Shown here: in pieces, positions 13,001 to 21,719 of the stretch
Numbering within the stretch: the stretch's first letter is position 1
Layout: each line of letters begins with the position of its first letter
From: Apostichopus japonicus
Taxonomy: Eukaryota; Echinodermata; Holothuroidea; Aspidochirotida; Stichopodidae
DNA length: 64,000 nucleotides
Direction: 5' to 3'
Assembly (NCBI RefSeq): GCF_037975245.1
Contig: NC_092569.1
Coordinates: 25,991,168 to 26,055,167, forward strand
Notes under the pieces: model-generated
Databases searched by the model: none
What the model saw: the letters and a program-made list of their open reading frames with translations, nothing else
What the model was told of the DNA's origin: nothing
Program-made: the position numbers and the translations under genes

Positions 13001-16000
13001 AGTCGTAAGAAATGTTTCTCGCATGCGTAACTGATGCATTAATAGTCTGTATGATTTTGTCATAGGCTAAGCCCAATTTATATTGAATATATATAGTTAG
13101 GAATGTCAGGATTTTAGATGAAAATAGTGCTGGGCGGGATTCACGATTTTTAAGACAGTGCTGGGTGGTAATTTTTAGTGCTGGGCGGGGCTGCCCAGTG
13201 CCGTCCAGCATGGGCACATCCTTGCAATAAAGCGTGTTAGTGTGAAAGAAAGAAAGATGTTCAGATTCTTGGGTCCTTTGGATCATGGACTATGTTGGAA
13301 TTCGTAAATATGTACTTTGTTTTCTAGTGTCATATGTTTTATTTAAGTTTTGCCATTCTGCTTTAAAATGATAGTAGATACACTTATCATGTATTTGACA
13401 TTGTAAAGTGTTTGCCCAATTGATTGTGAAAGGAAGTAGAAAGGTCTCTTCCCTATTGAGTCAGAATTAGTGCTTTTTTGAGACGAGACGCCCTTTTTAG
13501 TAAATTAGTGAAATGGCCTTGCGAAAATAGAAGTTTATTATAAGTTTCCGTTTGGCTTCGGTGTCATTGTAAGTTCATTGAAGCGAAGACATTCGATAAA
13601 CAGTGGTAAAATTAAAATTTCAATCCAGTCTGCATTTCCAAATTCTGTTCTTGAATTTAATAACTAAGCACAAATCAGCCTTCACAGAGGTTGCCATGGT
13701 AGCAAAGCAAAATCGTACCCTGTCTGTGGAGTCATAGGGCTTGTTTAAACCTTCCTAATCTCTTCTATATTACTTCACAGTTTGGTCATGAAAACATGTT
13801 TCTCCAGGCTGTAGCCATGCCATGCATACAATACAAAGGGCCAGTCCAATTGGTTCCCTGGATGTCTAGGTCCACAACGTTGGAAGGGACACCCCCTCCC
13901 CCGTGCCCTGTGGCAACAAAACTTTTGACAATGGAGGGTGGTGCTTATATATATACACATAGAGACAGAAACAATTTTAAACTCTTCAAGCTGATAAATC
14001 CACCTTCATCAGTATCTTGTGAATTATATGGTCAAGGCATCATGTTTATGACTTTGTCAAAAAAGTAGCTCACCATGACTACTCATTTGTCTGGCCATCA
14101 AATCTTCCCTTTGCGATGGGACCAGAAAGAAATGGAACCTGTTGTTTTGGGCAAAAACTGAAAGTAAATACATTTGACCTTTAAATGCTCTGTTGAAAAT
14201 AAATGCCAAATTTACTCACAAAGTCTATTTTTAACCAGACATTGTGCCTGGCACAAGATACTTGATTCCTCCAGATTTCAAGTGTACCATAAGCAGCCTT
14301 TATTATTTGTTAAAGGTCACACTGCGGGCAGGTTGACCTTCTGGCAGGGTGACTCCAGTCTGCGAGTGTTCCATTTTTAATCGCAATAACATATCGAGAA
14401 GATAGCCTTATGACCTTTGGTGTTAGTTTTGGCATGTCTAGACTCGGCATTCTCAGAAAGGTAATCAACCTTGTCAGCAGGGTTGCCAAACCAGAGTACT
14501 TTACTCCTCCGCACAACTTTTCAAACAATTTCTGTGACTTGTTTTGTTTCCAGGGATTTTGCATTAGGTCGAATCGCAGACAAGGAGTACTGCCAAGCTA
14601 AGAAGGTGAGTTTGACAATGTGTGTGTTCAGGTGTGTTAAAGTACAACCGGGCGGCGGCGCATTGCACAGAATGGATTTATTTATAGTGCATTGAGGCTT
14701 TATTATATAACGTTTTGTGTCAAGTTCATGCAAAGTTCATCAGGGGGGAAAATTGTTGTGATAATGAAAGGGTCGTACTAAGTTCATGTAGAAACGATTC
14801 ATCAAACATACCACAATCAGCTTCATTGGGTACAATGGAGCAAGTTTGTCTTGATCATTACTGAGCTTGGCAGGCATTAATTTGACCTTGTTGTCTGTTA
14901 TATTGTATGAGGTAGCCTACCACACAGATTAGTCTGAATCTACTGTATGATTAAGTTACAATTAGGCATGATTGATCCTAAAACTCTCTTAGGGTTATTT
15001 ATACTTATAGATGCAAAGCTCACCCCTACAGCTTCCATGTGTTCCTTTTGACTTCAAAATTTATCCTAAGTAGCTTAGCTAGTTTCATCCTAATAGGATT
15101 AATGTTAATCCTAGTGAATTTAAGGATCCGCCAAAGTAGCTTAACTAGTTTTATCCTAATAGGATAAATGTTTATCCTAGTGAATTCAAGGATCATCCAA
15201 AGTAGCTTAACTAGTTTCATCCTAATAGGAATAATGCTAATCCTAGTGAATTCAAGGATCATCCAAAGTAACTAGTTTCATCCTTATAGGATTAATGTTC
15301 ATCCTAGTGAATAACAAGGATCATCCAAAGTAGTTTAACTAGTTTCATCCTAATAGGAATAATGATGTTCATCCTAGTGAAATCAAGGATCATCCTAATG
15401 ACTTTCAGGTTCATCCTAAAGTAGCTTTGAGTTAGGTTCATCCAATTAAGCAGTAATCTTCATCATAACAGCTTTAGTGTTCATTCTAATGGGCTCAAGG
15501 TTTATCCTAACAGTTCTAATACTCATTGTCACAAAGCTTTAGTGTGTGCTCATACCAGCAGCTCTAGTGCTTGTCTTGATAATCCTAACAGCTTTAGTGT
15601 TCATTCATCTTGGATCCAAGGCTAATCCTAATGGCTCCAGTGCTATCCCAATTAGCTTGGGTGTTCATCATAGTAGCTTGAGTGTTCATCCTAATAACTT
15701 GAGTGTTCATCCTAATAACTTGAGTTTTCATCCTTGTTGCTTTAGTGTTTATTCTAATAGCTTTAGTGTTCATTCTAATAGCTTTAGTGTTCATCCTTAT
15801 AGCTTAAGTGTTTATTCTAATAGCTTTAGTGTTCATTCTAATAGCTTTAGTGTTCATCCTTATAGCTTAAGTGTTTATTCTAATAGCTTTAGTGTTCATC
15901 CTAATAGCTTTAGTGTTTATTCTAATAGCTTTAGTGTTCATCCTAATAGCTTTAGTGTTCATCCTAATAGCTTTAGTGTTCATCCTAATAGCTTTAGTGT

Positions 16001-16693
16001 TCATCCTTATGGCTCCAAGATTCATCCTGGTGGATTATGCCCGGCCACACACTGCACACTCGTGCACATAACTCAGTGTTCCATAGGTTTAAAGAAGTAC
16101 CAGCCTCTGACAACTCACGCTGGACACGGAATGCTTGATGAGCTCATATGACGACTGCAAATGACCAGTCTTAGTTTAGGTCACATGCTAAAATATTGTC
16201 CTGGTGATGGGTTGCTTTAGTTACAACTGCAGTCTTACCCACTGCATACTGCTGACTGCCAGTCAGGAAGACACTTACATGTTCAGTTTTCCTGATTGAA
16301 GCCAATGCAAAGTTAAAATGTTGATCCATCGTAATCATAAACCTTGCAAATTGCCCGACTAATCATATATTCCATATATATAACAAGAGTCAGGTTAAGT
16401 CAGTTCATGATCCGTCGGGTAGCAATATAACAGGACTAGATTCATACAAATCGTTTCAAGGGTCTAGGTGTGCATGTGTTCATTACCAAGTATGTTATCA
16501 CAATTGTTATGATCCAGTCAAGCTGTTCAAATATTGGTAATACTTGATGATAAACTTTCTTCCCTCTCTCTCTTGTTCTTTGCAGGCTCAGAATCGCTTC
16601 AAGGTCCCCATGGGAACCAAGTTCTACAGAGTTCGAGTCACAGCATATGACATTAAGTCATCAAGTCACCCTGGGTACCAAAAGTCATTGTAA
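945..16693 (+). CDS. RB1CC1: RB1CC1/FIP200, 3' part: autophagy scaffold with coiled coil and Claw domain
   Basis: The exons seen are 945-1085, 3095-3195, 3699-3981, 4687-6550, 7350-7539, 9285-9381, 10771-10829, 12091-12237, 14554-14605 and 16586-16693 (with stop). All junctions have AG acceptors and GT donors, and the phases join into one frame of about 1013 codons; the 5' exons lie outside the window. FIP200 is the cytosolic scaffold of the ULK1-ATG13-ATG101 complex that starts autophagosome formation. Recognition rests on the C-terminal Claw domain: GDLVWIKFEEAHQNYVVFT, ATLYFVHSESVHALGL and KEYCQAKKAQNRFKVPMGTK closely match the vertebrate Claw, which binds cargo receptors. Upstream lie the motif HFLSSLFPGME, an acidic linker and a long coiled coil, in the same order as in the family. 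The protein ends about 15 residues after the usual end of the Claw. The weakest junction is the donor at 1086 (GTTGGT). Confidence 0.92.
1419..2450. repeat. 53-bp minisatellite, about 17 units
   Basis: EcoRI-type GAATTC sequences recur at 1471, 1524, 1577, 1630 and 1683 and onward, giving a 53-bp period with occasional 47-49-bp units. Each unit contains CAACAGCATGGGTATGAGTA. Units decay after about 2330 into degenerate copies up to about 2450. Because 53 is not a multiple of three and the unit lacks stops in the three minus-strand frames, long artificial minus-strand ORFs arise here. The array lies in the RB1CC1 intron 1086-3094. Confidence 0.9.
3095..3195 (+). CDS. RB1CC1: RB1CC1 exon: LPPV segment
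   Basis: The 101-nt exon encodes INEVNPYNHPLPPV followed by CSEDIISLAERVPELTGLL. The acceptor is a T-rich tract ending in TTAG (AG 3093-3094) and the donor is GTATGA at 3196. It ends in phase 2 and joins the next exon to make an Arg codon. The LPP-x-x-x-ED pattern resembles the segment after the N-terminal domain in other FIP200 proteins. Confidence 0.8.
3699..3981 (+). CDS. RB1CC1: RB1CC1 exon: acidic linker
   Basis: The 283-nt exon encodes about 94 residues: VQHSIYYTSGIGKQ, then a Ser/Gln-rich stretch and a strongly acidic region (EEEEDD, YDDDDELD). It is probably disordered. The acceptor is CGCAG at 3694-3698 and the donor is GTGAGA at 3982. In FIP200 this central linker connects the N-terminal domain to the coiled coil. 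Intron retention would add only about 15 codons before a stop at 4024-4026. Confidence 0.85.
4687..6550 (+). CDS. RB1CC1: RB1CC1 large exon: linker and long coiled coil
   Basis: The 1864-nt exon encodes about 621 residues. The first 80 or so form a Ser/Pro-containing linker (for example GMEFLSLKPSIEDLCLTSMN). From about 4930 onward the sequence is a continuous Glu/Lys/Leu-rich coiled coil with heptad character and almost no Pro or Gly, as in FIP200. The donor is GTAAGC at 6551 and the exon ends in phase 1. The acceptor is a tandem TAGCAG, so the exon can start at 4684 (one extra Gln) or 4687. Confidence 0.93.
6551..7349 (+). other. RB1CC1 intron without recognisable features
   Basis: The intron has normal GT/AG ends. 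It is AT-rich with short homopolymers (TTTTTTTTTGGGGGGG near 6751). I see no repeat, RNA gene or credible coding sequence. The open frame at 6792-7058 shows no family motif and no splice context. Confidence 0.6.
7350..7539 (+). CDS. RB1CC1: RB1CC1 exon: distal coiled coil
   Basis: The exon encodes DKLENLLTSNVDVSSEAQEL and further heptad-like sequence ending ...SGSPAELMVSR. The acceptor is a T-rich tract with CAG at 7347-7349 and the donor is GTAGGT at 7540. Phases 1 in and 2 out match the neighbours. Confidence 0.88.
7632..8285. repeat. 55-62-bp intronic minisatellite
   Basis: About 11 imperfect units alternate between two lengths. The core GATGACAAGATGTCTGT is followed by a GAGGTCATCTTAGG-type block and GATTCACATGAAC; the longer unit adds CGCCTTCAATC. 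The array is wholly inside the RB1CC1 intron 7540-9284. Confidence 0.85.
8752..8882 (-). pseudogene. Antisense partial copy of the RB1CC1 coiled-coil exon
   Basis: Read on the minus strand this segment aligns with exon bases 4976-5099. Shared blocks include LRKKL-DMEL-TKSV-ET at the protein level and GACAAATTGCAGAG followed by GATTACGA at the DNA level. By eye about three quarters of positions match, with several small indels and a TGA in the original frame, so it cannot code for this segment. Weaker similarity may extend to about 8935. It lies in the intron 7540-9284, in the orientation opposite to the gene, so the pre-mRNA carries an exon and its imperfect complement about 3.7 kb apart. Confidence 0.82.
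9040..9205 (+). mobile_element. Possible LINE or SINE 3' end with (TATC)n tail
   Basis: A T-rich stretch ends in GAAATGGACAATAATATTTC and then a TATC microsatellite (about 9180-9204). The 'GACAATAAA..+ microsatellite' pattern is typical of 3' ends of non-LTR elements. No coding remnant is recognised, so the call is tentative. Confidence 0.35.
9285..9381 (+). CDS. RB1CC1: RB1CC1 exon: coiled coil before the Claw
   Basis: The 97-nt exon encodes SEDGSVHPADATSKLHALLH followed by SKEQECISLKKQL. The acceptor is TTCCAG (AG 9283-9284) and the donor is GTGAGT at 9382. The exon frame stays open through the donor into the LINE fragment that follows (stop at 9583-9585). Confidence 0.88.
9403..9690 (+). 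mobile_element. 3' end of a CR1/L2-like LINE with (TTA)n tail
   Basis: The + strand encodes RSFGDRSFPNAAPRLWNFLP and then a segment with FRRCLKTFLFSQLYEV. This is the conserved extreme C-terminus of CR1/L2/Jockey-type reverse transcriptases (pattern GDRxFxxAAPRLWNxLP...FKxxLKTxLF). A short 3' UTR with GTGCTATATAAGACA leads into a TTA repeat. Only the last 60 or so codons remain. It starts about 20 bp after an RB1CC1 donor. Confidence 0.8.
10032..10441. mobile_element. Non-autonomous hAT transposon (MITE), 410 bp
   Basis: The ends are CAGTGGTTCCCAAAC and, inverted, TTTGGGAACCACTG, the classic hAT terminal inverted repeat. Perfect 8-bp target duplications ATTTAAAG flank it at 10024-10031 and 10442-10449. 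The interior is non-coding and has a CCACCACCCGGGTGGTGG palindrome near the right end. The intact duplication indicates a fairly recent insertion in the RB1CC1 intron 9382-10770. Its transposase must have come from elsewhere. Confidence 0.93.
10771..10829 (+). CDS. RB1CC1: RB1CC1 exon: entry into the Claw domain
   Basis: The 59-nt exon encodes QMHLRNTHMGSKSEKVSLR plus two bases of an Asp codon. The acceptor is CTCCTGTAG at 10762-10770 and the donor is GTGAGT at 10830. The end KVSLRD corresponds to the start of the Claw domain in FIP200. Confidence 0.87.
11814..12065 (-). mobile_element. tRNA-derived SINE, 252 bp
   Basis: Read on the minus strand from 12065, the head contains an A box (TTAGCTCAGTGGTTAACGCC) and a B box (GGTTTGAGTCA), spaced as in a tRNA. 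A unique body follows, then a short ATACATA-type tail ending at 11814. The 13-bp target duplication AAACTCCTTTTTT is perfect at 11801-11813 and 12066-12078. The acceptor stem does not pair, so this is a SINE head and not a functional tRNA gene. The right-hand duplication is the pyrimidine tract of the RB1CC1 acceptor at 12089-12090. Confidence 0.85.
12091..12237 (+). CDS. RB1CC1: RB1CC1 exon: Claw domain, first part
   Basis: The exon encodes IGVGDLVWIKFEEAHQNYVV, FTLEATLYFVHSESVHALGL and KTEDAKKTR, which are directly recognisable Claw strands. The acceptor is ACCCCCCAG and the donor is GTAAGC at 12238. The acceptor tract is bordered by the SINE at 11814-12065. Confidence 0.93.
12741..13224. 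mobile_element. Non-autonomous TIR transposon, 484 bp
   Basis: The left end CAGGGATGTGCCCAGG matches the inverted right end CAAGGATGTGCCCATG with few mismatches. A 6-bp duplication CAATAA flanks it exactly (12735-12740 and 13225-13230). The interior is non-coding and includes GTGCTGGGCGG repeats. The superfamily is uncertain: the ends look hAT-like, but hAT elements normally make 8-bp duplications. Confidence 0.7.
13231..14553 (+). other. RB1CC1 intron segment, no further features
   Basis: This is the remainder of the intron 12238-14553. The only notable item is a C-rich stretch around 13888-13906, reminiscent of the ends of the G-rich TIR family elsewhere in the window. No coding or RNA signal is seen. 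Confidence 0.5.
14554..14605 (+). CDS. RB1CC1: RB1CC1 exon: Claw domain, middle part
   Basis: The 52-nt exon encodes (R)DFALGRIADKEYCQAKK, matching the conserved KEYCQAKK of the vertebrate Claw. The acceptor is TTTCCAG at 14547-14553 and the donor is GTGAGT at 14606. Confidence 0.92.
15055..15420. repeat. 66-bp intronic minisatellite
   Basis: About five units contain AGTAGCTTAACTAGTTTCAT, then CCTAATAGGAT and TCCTAGTGAATTCAAGGATC. Two unit starts lie at 15131 and 15197 (66 bp apart). The array grades into the 21-bp array that follows. Confidence 0.8.
15480..16015. repeat. 21-bp intronic minisatellite
   Basis: The unit TAGCTTTAGTGTTCATCCTA (with one more A) repeats about 20 times or more, best preserved at 15740-16010. 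Its length is a multiple of three, so it gives an artificial open frame with a 7-residue period (NSFSVHP). It lies in the last RB1CC1 intron (14606-16585). Confidence 0.88.
16586..16693 (+). CDS. RB1CC1: RB1CC1 terminal exon: end of Claw and stop
   Basis: The exon encodes AQNRFKVPMGTKFYRVRVTA and then YDIKSSSHPGYQKSL before TAA at 16691-16693. The acceptor is TTGCAG (AG 16584-16585). The family normally ends a few residues after FYRVKAVSW, so this tail is longer. The tail codons belong to a 79-bp segment that is duplicated immediately downstream. Confidence 0.9.
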   Translation, partial: AQNRFKVPMGTKFYRVRVTAYDIKSSSHPGYQKSL

Positions 16694-16800
16694 TCCTCCC
16701 CTGTGTAGTCAGTACAGTATTGAATATGACATTAGGTCATCAAATCACTCTGGGTAGAGAAGGTCATTGTAGTTTTCCTCCCTGTGTAGTCAGTGTAACA
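16645..16800 (+). repeat. 79-bp tandem duplication across the RB1CC1 stop codon
   Basis: Segment 16645-16722 (ATATGACATTAAGTCATCAA...) recurs at 16724-16800 as ATATGACATTAGGTCATCAA... and both end in TGTGTAGTCAGT. The first copy contains the last codons and stop of RB1CC1, and the second lies in the 3' UTR. Confidence 0.85.
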
Positions 16801-16889
16801 ATTACATGATTCCAGCTATGTGCAATTTTCCAGCTATGGCCCAAAAATGTTGATATTGTGCAATTTGAAAGTCACCGTGGCTATAAATA

Positions 16890-17210
16890 TGAGCAGCTAT
16901 TGCTACAGTAGTGTAGCTATTGTTCCAAGCCCTGCAGCTATTGTTACAAGTCCTGCAGCGATCTCAACAAGTCCTGTAGCTATCTCTACAAGTCCTCCAG
17001 CTATCGCTACAAGCCATGCAGCTATCGCTACAAGCCGTGGAGCTATCGCTACAAGCCATGCTATCTCAACATGTCCTGCAGCTATAGCAAACAAGCCCTG
17101 CAGCTATTGCAACAAGCCCTGTAGCTATGGCTTCAAGTCCTGCAGCTATCTCAACAAGTCCGGCGGCTTTCTCAACAAGTCTTGCAGCTATCGCTACAAG
17201 TCCTTCCGTG
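16890..17210. repeat. 21-bp minisatellite in the RB1CC1 3' UTR region
   Basis: About 14 imperfect copies of AGCTATCGCTACAAGTCCTG (plus C), with interruptions. It gives artificial open frames on both strands (AIATSPA on the + strand). It begins about 200 bp after the stop codon and may be part of the transcript. ATTAAA at 17459-17464 is one possible downstream poly(A) signal. Confidence 0.8.
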
Positions 17211-17543
17211 ATAAACTAATTTTATGACTGTTTCATTTACGAATCTTCTGACCATCAGTGGATATAGCTGCTTACCTGCTGCTACTCCTGTGAGGTGATT
17301 GTATCGTTAACGTTTGGTAATGAACCCTCTGTGCAAAAGAGTCCCTACCATTTTACAGTCTAATGTTTGTTGAATGTAGTAGTATTATGCCATATTTGCG
17401 CTTTTTACAAGTATCGTTCTGTAAAATTATAAATTCGTTAATATAAACCCGAAATTTGATTAAATAACCAAACGTTTGGGAGAAGATTTGATATATTTTC
17501 TACCAGCATATAGAAATAAGTACAGTTAAGTAATAAGACAGAT

Positions 17544-17672
17544 GTGAAAATTAATTGTGGCAGCAAAACATAATCTTTCTGAAAATACCACGTGGAACAT
17601 TCAGGGGTGAAAATTAATTGTGGCAGCAAAACATAATCTTTCTGAAAATACCAAGTGGAACATTCAGGGGTG
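17544..17672. repeat. 64-bp direct tandem duplication
   Basis: TGAAAATTAATTGTGGCAGC starts at 17544 and again at 17608. The two 64-bp copies differ at about one position (ACCACGTGG against ACCAAGTGG), so the duplication is young. Confidence 0.9.
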
Positions 17673-17679
17673 ATGGCAG

Positions 17680-19170
17680 AGGAGTTTGCCTTATTAAGAG
17701 CATGATGCTTCTTAAGCTTTCCTCCTCATTCCTATCTCCATCTTAAAAATCCCTTCTGCAACCAACCCCCCCCCCACCCCACCCCACCCACAGTTCATTC
17801 TTCTTTCTTTTCGTCAGTTTGAAATATTTGGGAAGATTTGTAGGTGTAAATATTAATTCATAGTACTTATCTAGCAACGCAGACAATTAAAGTATGTACT
17901 TATTTAATATGATAACACAGCTGGCAGCAATTCGAAACAGTGTTGATATTTGAATGAGCCTAGTCTGCAAGGATAGTTGTTATTCGAGACGTAAATAATA
18001 TATTAAAATTGACCAGCATGTGGCCACTTAGGTCCTCAAGAGTGTCATTGTATTTTATAATTCGCTTATTAATTTAATTATCCATTTTTTTCGATCTTGA
18101 TTTCTGTTTTTGTAAGTACATTTCTGTTGATTATGGATTGGAGAATCTGATAATTTATCTTCTTACATAAATGATTTCAGGTGTATTACAACTATCGTGA
18201 TTGGCTTATCGTTAAGCTTCCATTTATGTTATACATATATGTAAAAAAAAAAGGAAATTTTATTTACAAATGGATAAAAATTACGAACAGCGTACAATTT
18301 GAAATAAAACTGAGAAATATGGCTATCCTGTTTCTAATGTAATCATTCTATTCATTAATTATGCCGCAGAGCATTAGCCCCGACGAAGTGATGACGTCAT
18401 CATTTCCACCCAGTGTCATTTTATCTGTTAAGGACCAGTTAGCCGTATGAAGATATGGATTGGACCAACTGTCTCTTAATACGTATTGAGCTTAACGTAT
18501 TATTATATGGTTTTTAGCCATAGACTTCGTTAAACTATTTAACAGGAAAAGAAATCATTACAGAAGTAAAATCAAAATACAAACACTGCAGCTAAGTCTC
18601 CCGTTATGATGAAGGGGAAGGGAAGCTTGAAGTCGTGAGTCTGCATGGAACTTCAAAAAAACTACGTTAATCTTGAACAAAGAAGTCCTATACGTTTAAT
18701 GTCTATACACACCACAGAAGTGCCATTTCTATGTAAACGATTTGGCAGGATGAAAATCTCCATGTTTAATTGAATATATGCATGGCCGCCAGTAAGCTAT
18801 ATATAGACCTGTATCTCACAGACCATACATGCTACTAAGGAATACTGTTTCGTGGTTTCATGCATACCTTTACAGGGGCCCATTTCTCCGTTGACATTTT
18901 GTTACGGAGAGGTGTGCAAACATAGCCTGCTCGCCCCCCCCCCCCGCCCTTACAGATGGCACTTTTACAACGGCAGTGGTTTTTGTTATATTTTTCAAAC
19001 TAACATGTGGGGAGTTCAATAACAACTTGAAATTTGAATAGCAGTGTCTTCGGACATTATGAAACCATATTTGGTCACGTGGCGTATGGAAAGACAGAAA
19101 TCACGAGACGATCAGGATTCAGAACTAATTTCATCGAATTGTTCTGTAACTTATTCACTGACTGAATTAA
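17680..19170. other. AT-rich intergenic DNA between RB1CC1 and the satellite
   Basis: I see no gene, RNA or element with clear ends. There are C-runs at 17767 and 18936 and a possible poly(A) signal AATAAA at 18303-18308. Confidence 0.5.
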
Positions 19171-21651
19171 CAGACAAATGTCTACACTTGTGTATGTAAA
19201 CTAGAGTAGTAAAGAGAGAAAAGCCTTGTTTATATTTGAAACATACAAGTCACTACACTTGTGTATATAAAGTAGAGCAGTAAAGAGAGAAAAGCCTTGT
19301 TTATATTAGAAACAGACAAGTCTCTACACTTGTGTATATAAAGTAGAGCAGTAAAGAGAGAAAAGCCTTTTTTATATTGGAAACAGACAAGTCTCTACAC
19401 TTGTGTATATAAACTAGAGCAGCAAAGAAAGACAAGCCTTGTTTATATTAGAAACAGACAATTCTCTACACTTGTGTATATAAAGTAGAGCATTAAGAGA
19501 GAAATCCTTGTTTATACTGAAAACAGACAAGTCTCTACACCTGTGTATATAAACTAGAGTAGCAAAGAGAGTAAAGCCTTGTTTATATTTGAAACAGACA
19601 AGTCTCTACACTTGTGTATATAAAGTAGAGTATAGTAAAGAGAGAAAAGCCTTGTTTATATTGGAAACAGACAATTCTCAACCCTTGTGTATATAAACTA
19701 GAGCAGCAAAGAAAGACAAGCCTTGTTTATATTTGAAACAGGCAATTCTCTACACTTGTGTATATAAAGTAGAGCATTAAGAGAGAAATCCTTGTTTATA
19801 TTGAAAACAGACAAGTCTCTACACCTGTGTATATAAACTAGAGTAGCAAAGAGAGTAAAGCCTTGTTTATATTTGAAACAGACAAGTCTCTACACTTGTG
19901 TATATAAAGTAGAGTATAGTAAAGAGAGAAAAGCCTTGTTTATATTGGAAACAGACAAGTCTCTACACCTGTGTATATAAAGTAGAGCATTAAAGAGAGA
20001 AAAGCCTTGTTTATATTAGAAACAGACAAGTCTCTACACTTGTGTATATAAAGTAGAGCAGTAAAGAGAGAAAAGCCTTGTTTATATTGGAAACAGACAA
20101 GTCTCTACACTTGTGTATATAAACTAGAGCAGCAAAGAAAGACAAGCCTTGTTTATATTTGAAACAGACAATTCTCTACACTTGTGTATATAAAGTAGAG
20201 CATTAAGAGAGAAATCCTTGTTTATACTGAAAACAGACAAGTCTCTACACCTGTGTATATAAACTAGAGTAGCAAAGAGAGTAAAGCCTTGTTTATATTT
20301 GAAACAGACAAGTCTCTACACTTGTGTATATAAAGTAGAGTATAGTAAAGAGAGAAAAGCCTTGTTTATATTGGAAACAGACAATTCTCAACCCTTGTGT
20401 ATATAAACTAGAGCAGCAAAGAAAGACAAGCCTTGTTTATATTTGAAACAGGCAATTCTCTACACTTGTGTATATAAAGTAGAGCATTAAGAGAGAAATC
20501 CTTGTTTATATTGAAAACAGACAAGTCTCTACACCTGTGTATATAAACTAGAGTAGCAAAGAGAGTAAAGCCTTGTTTATATTTGAAACAGACAAGTCTC
20601 TACACTTGTGTATATAAAGTAGAGTATAGTAAAGAGAGAAAAGCCTTGTTTATATTGGAAACAGACAAGTCTCTACACCTGTGTATATAAAGTAGAGCAT
20701 TAAAGAGAGAAAAGCCTTGTTTATATTAGAAACAGACAAGTCTCTACACCTGTGTATATAAAGTAGAGCATTAAGAGAGAAATCCTTGTTTATATTTGAA
20801 ACAGACAATTCTCTACACCTGTGTATATAAACTAGAGCAGCAAAGAAAGACAAGCCTTGTTTATATTTGAAACAGACAATTCTCTACACCTGTGTATATA
20901 AAGTAGAGCATTAAAGAGAGAAATCCTTGTTTATATTTGAAACAGACAATTCTCTACACCTGTGTATATAAACTAGAGCAGCAAAGAAAGACAAGCCTTG
21001 TTTATATTTGAAACAGACAAGTCTCTACACTTGTGTATATAAAGTAGAGTATAGTAAAGAGAGAAAAGCCTTGTTTATATTGGAAACAGACAATTCTCAA
21101 CCCTTGTGTATATAAACTAGAGCAGCAAAGAAAGACAAGCCTTGTTTATATTTGAAACAGGCAATTCTCTACACTTGTGTATATAAAGTAGAGCATTAAG
21201 AGAGAAATCCTTGTTTATATTGAAAACAGACAAGTCTCTACACCTGTGTATATAAACTAGAGTAGCAAAGAGAGTAAAGCCTTGTTTATATTTGAAACAG
21301 ACAAGTCTCTACACTTGTGTATATAAAGTAGAGTATAGTAAAGAGAGAAAAGCCTTGTTTATATTGGAAACAGACAAGTCTCTACACCTGTGTATATAAA
21401 GTAGAGCATTAAAGAGAGAAAAGCCTTGTTTATATTAGAAACAGACAAGTCTCTACACCTGTGTATATAAAGTAGAGCATTAAGAGAGAAATCCTTGTTT
21501 ATATTTGAAACAGACAATTCTCTACACCTGTGTATATAAACTAGAGCAGCAAAGAAAGACAAGCCTTGTTTATATTTGAAACAGACAATTCTCTACACTT
21601 GTGTATATAAAGTAGAGCAGCGAAGAGAGAACAGTCTTGTTTACATTTGAA
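19171..21651. repeat. 71-bp satellite array with about 709-bp higher-order units
   Basis: About 35 monomers of about 71 bp (range 69-76) contain TCTCTACACTTGTGTATATA, then AAGTAGAGCAGTAAAGAGAG and CCTTGTTTATATT. Variant monomers recur in order: the marker AGGCAATTCTC occurs near 19740, 20450 and 21160, so blocks of about ten monomers repeat about every 709 bp. Within a monomer CTCTAC and GTAGAG can pair as a small hairpin around a TATATA loop. Short open frames such as the identical ones at 20650-20853 and 21359-21562 (minus) are by-products. Confidence 0.92.
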
Positions 21652-21719
21652 TCCTCGAGGGCGATCAAGATCGTAGTCGCGTGGACTCAGTATCAAACAA
21701 TGTAATCATGAGTCTCCCT

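Noticed and set aside
15546..16151. 201-codon ORF with NSFSVHP repeats
   Set aside because: Translation of a 21-bp intronic minisatellite; no start context or conserved domain.
20650..21562. Two identical 67-codon minus-strand ORFs
   Set aside because: Copies within the higher-order satellite repeat.
19171..21651. CRISPR-like array
   Set aside because: Monomers are contiguous without unique spacers, and the DNA is eukaryotic.
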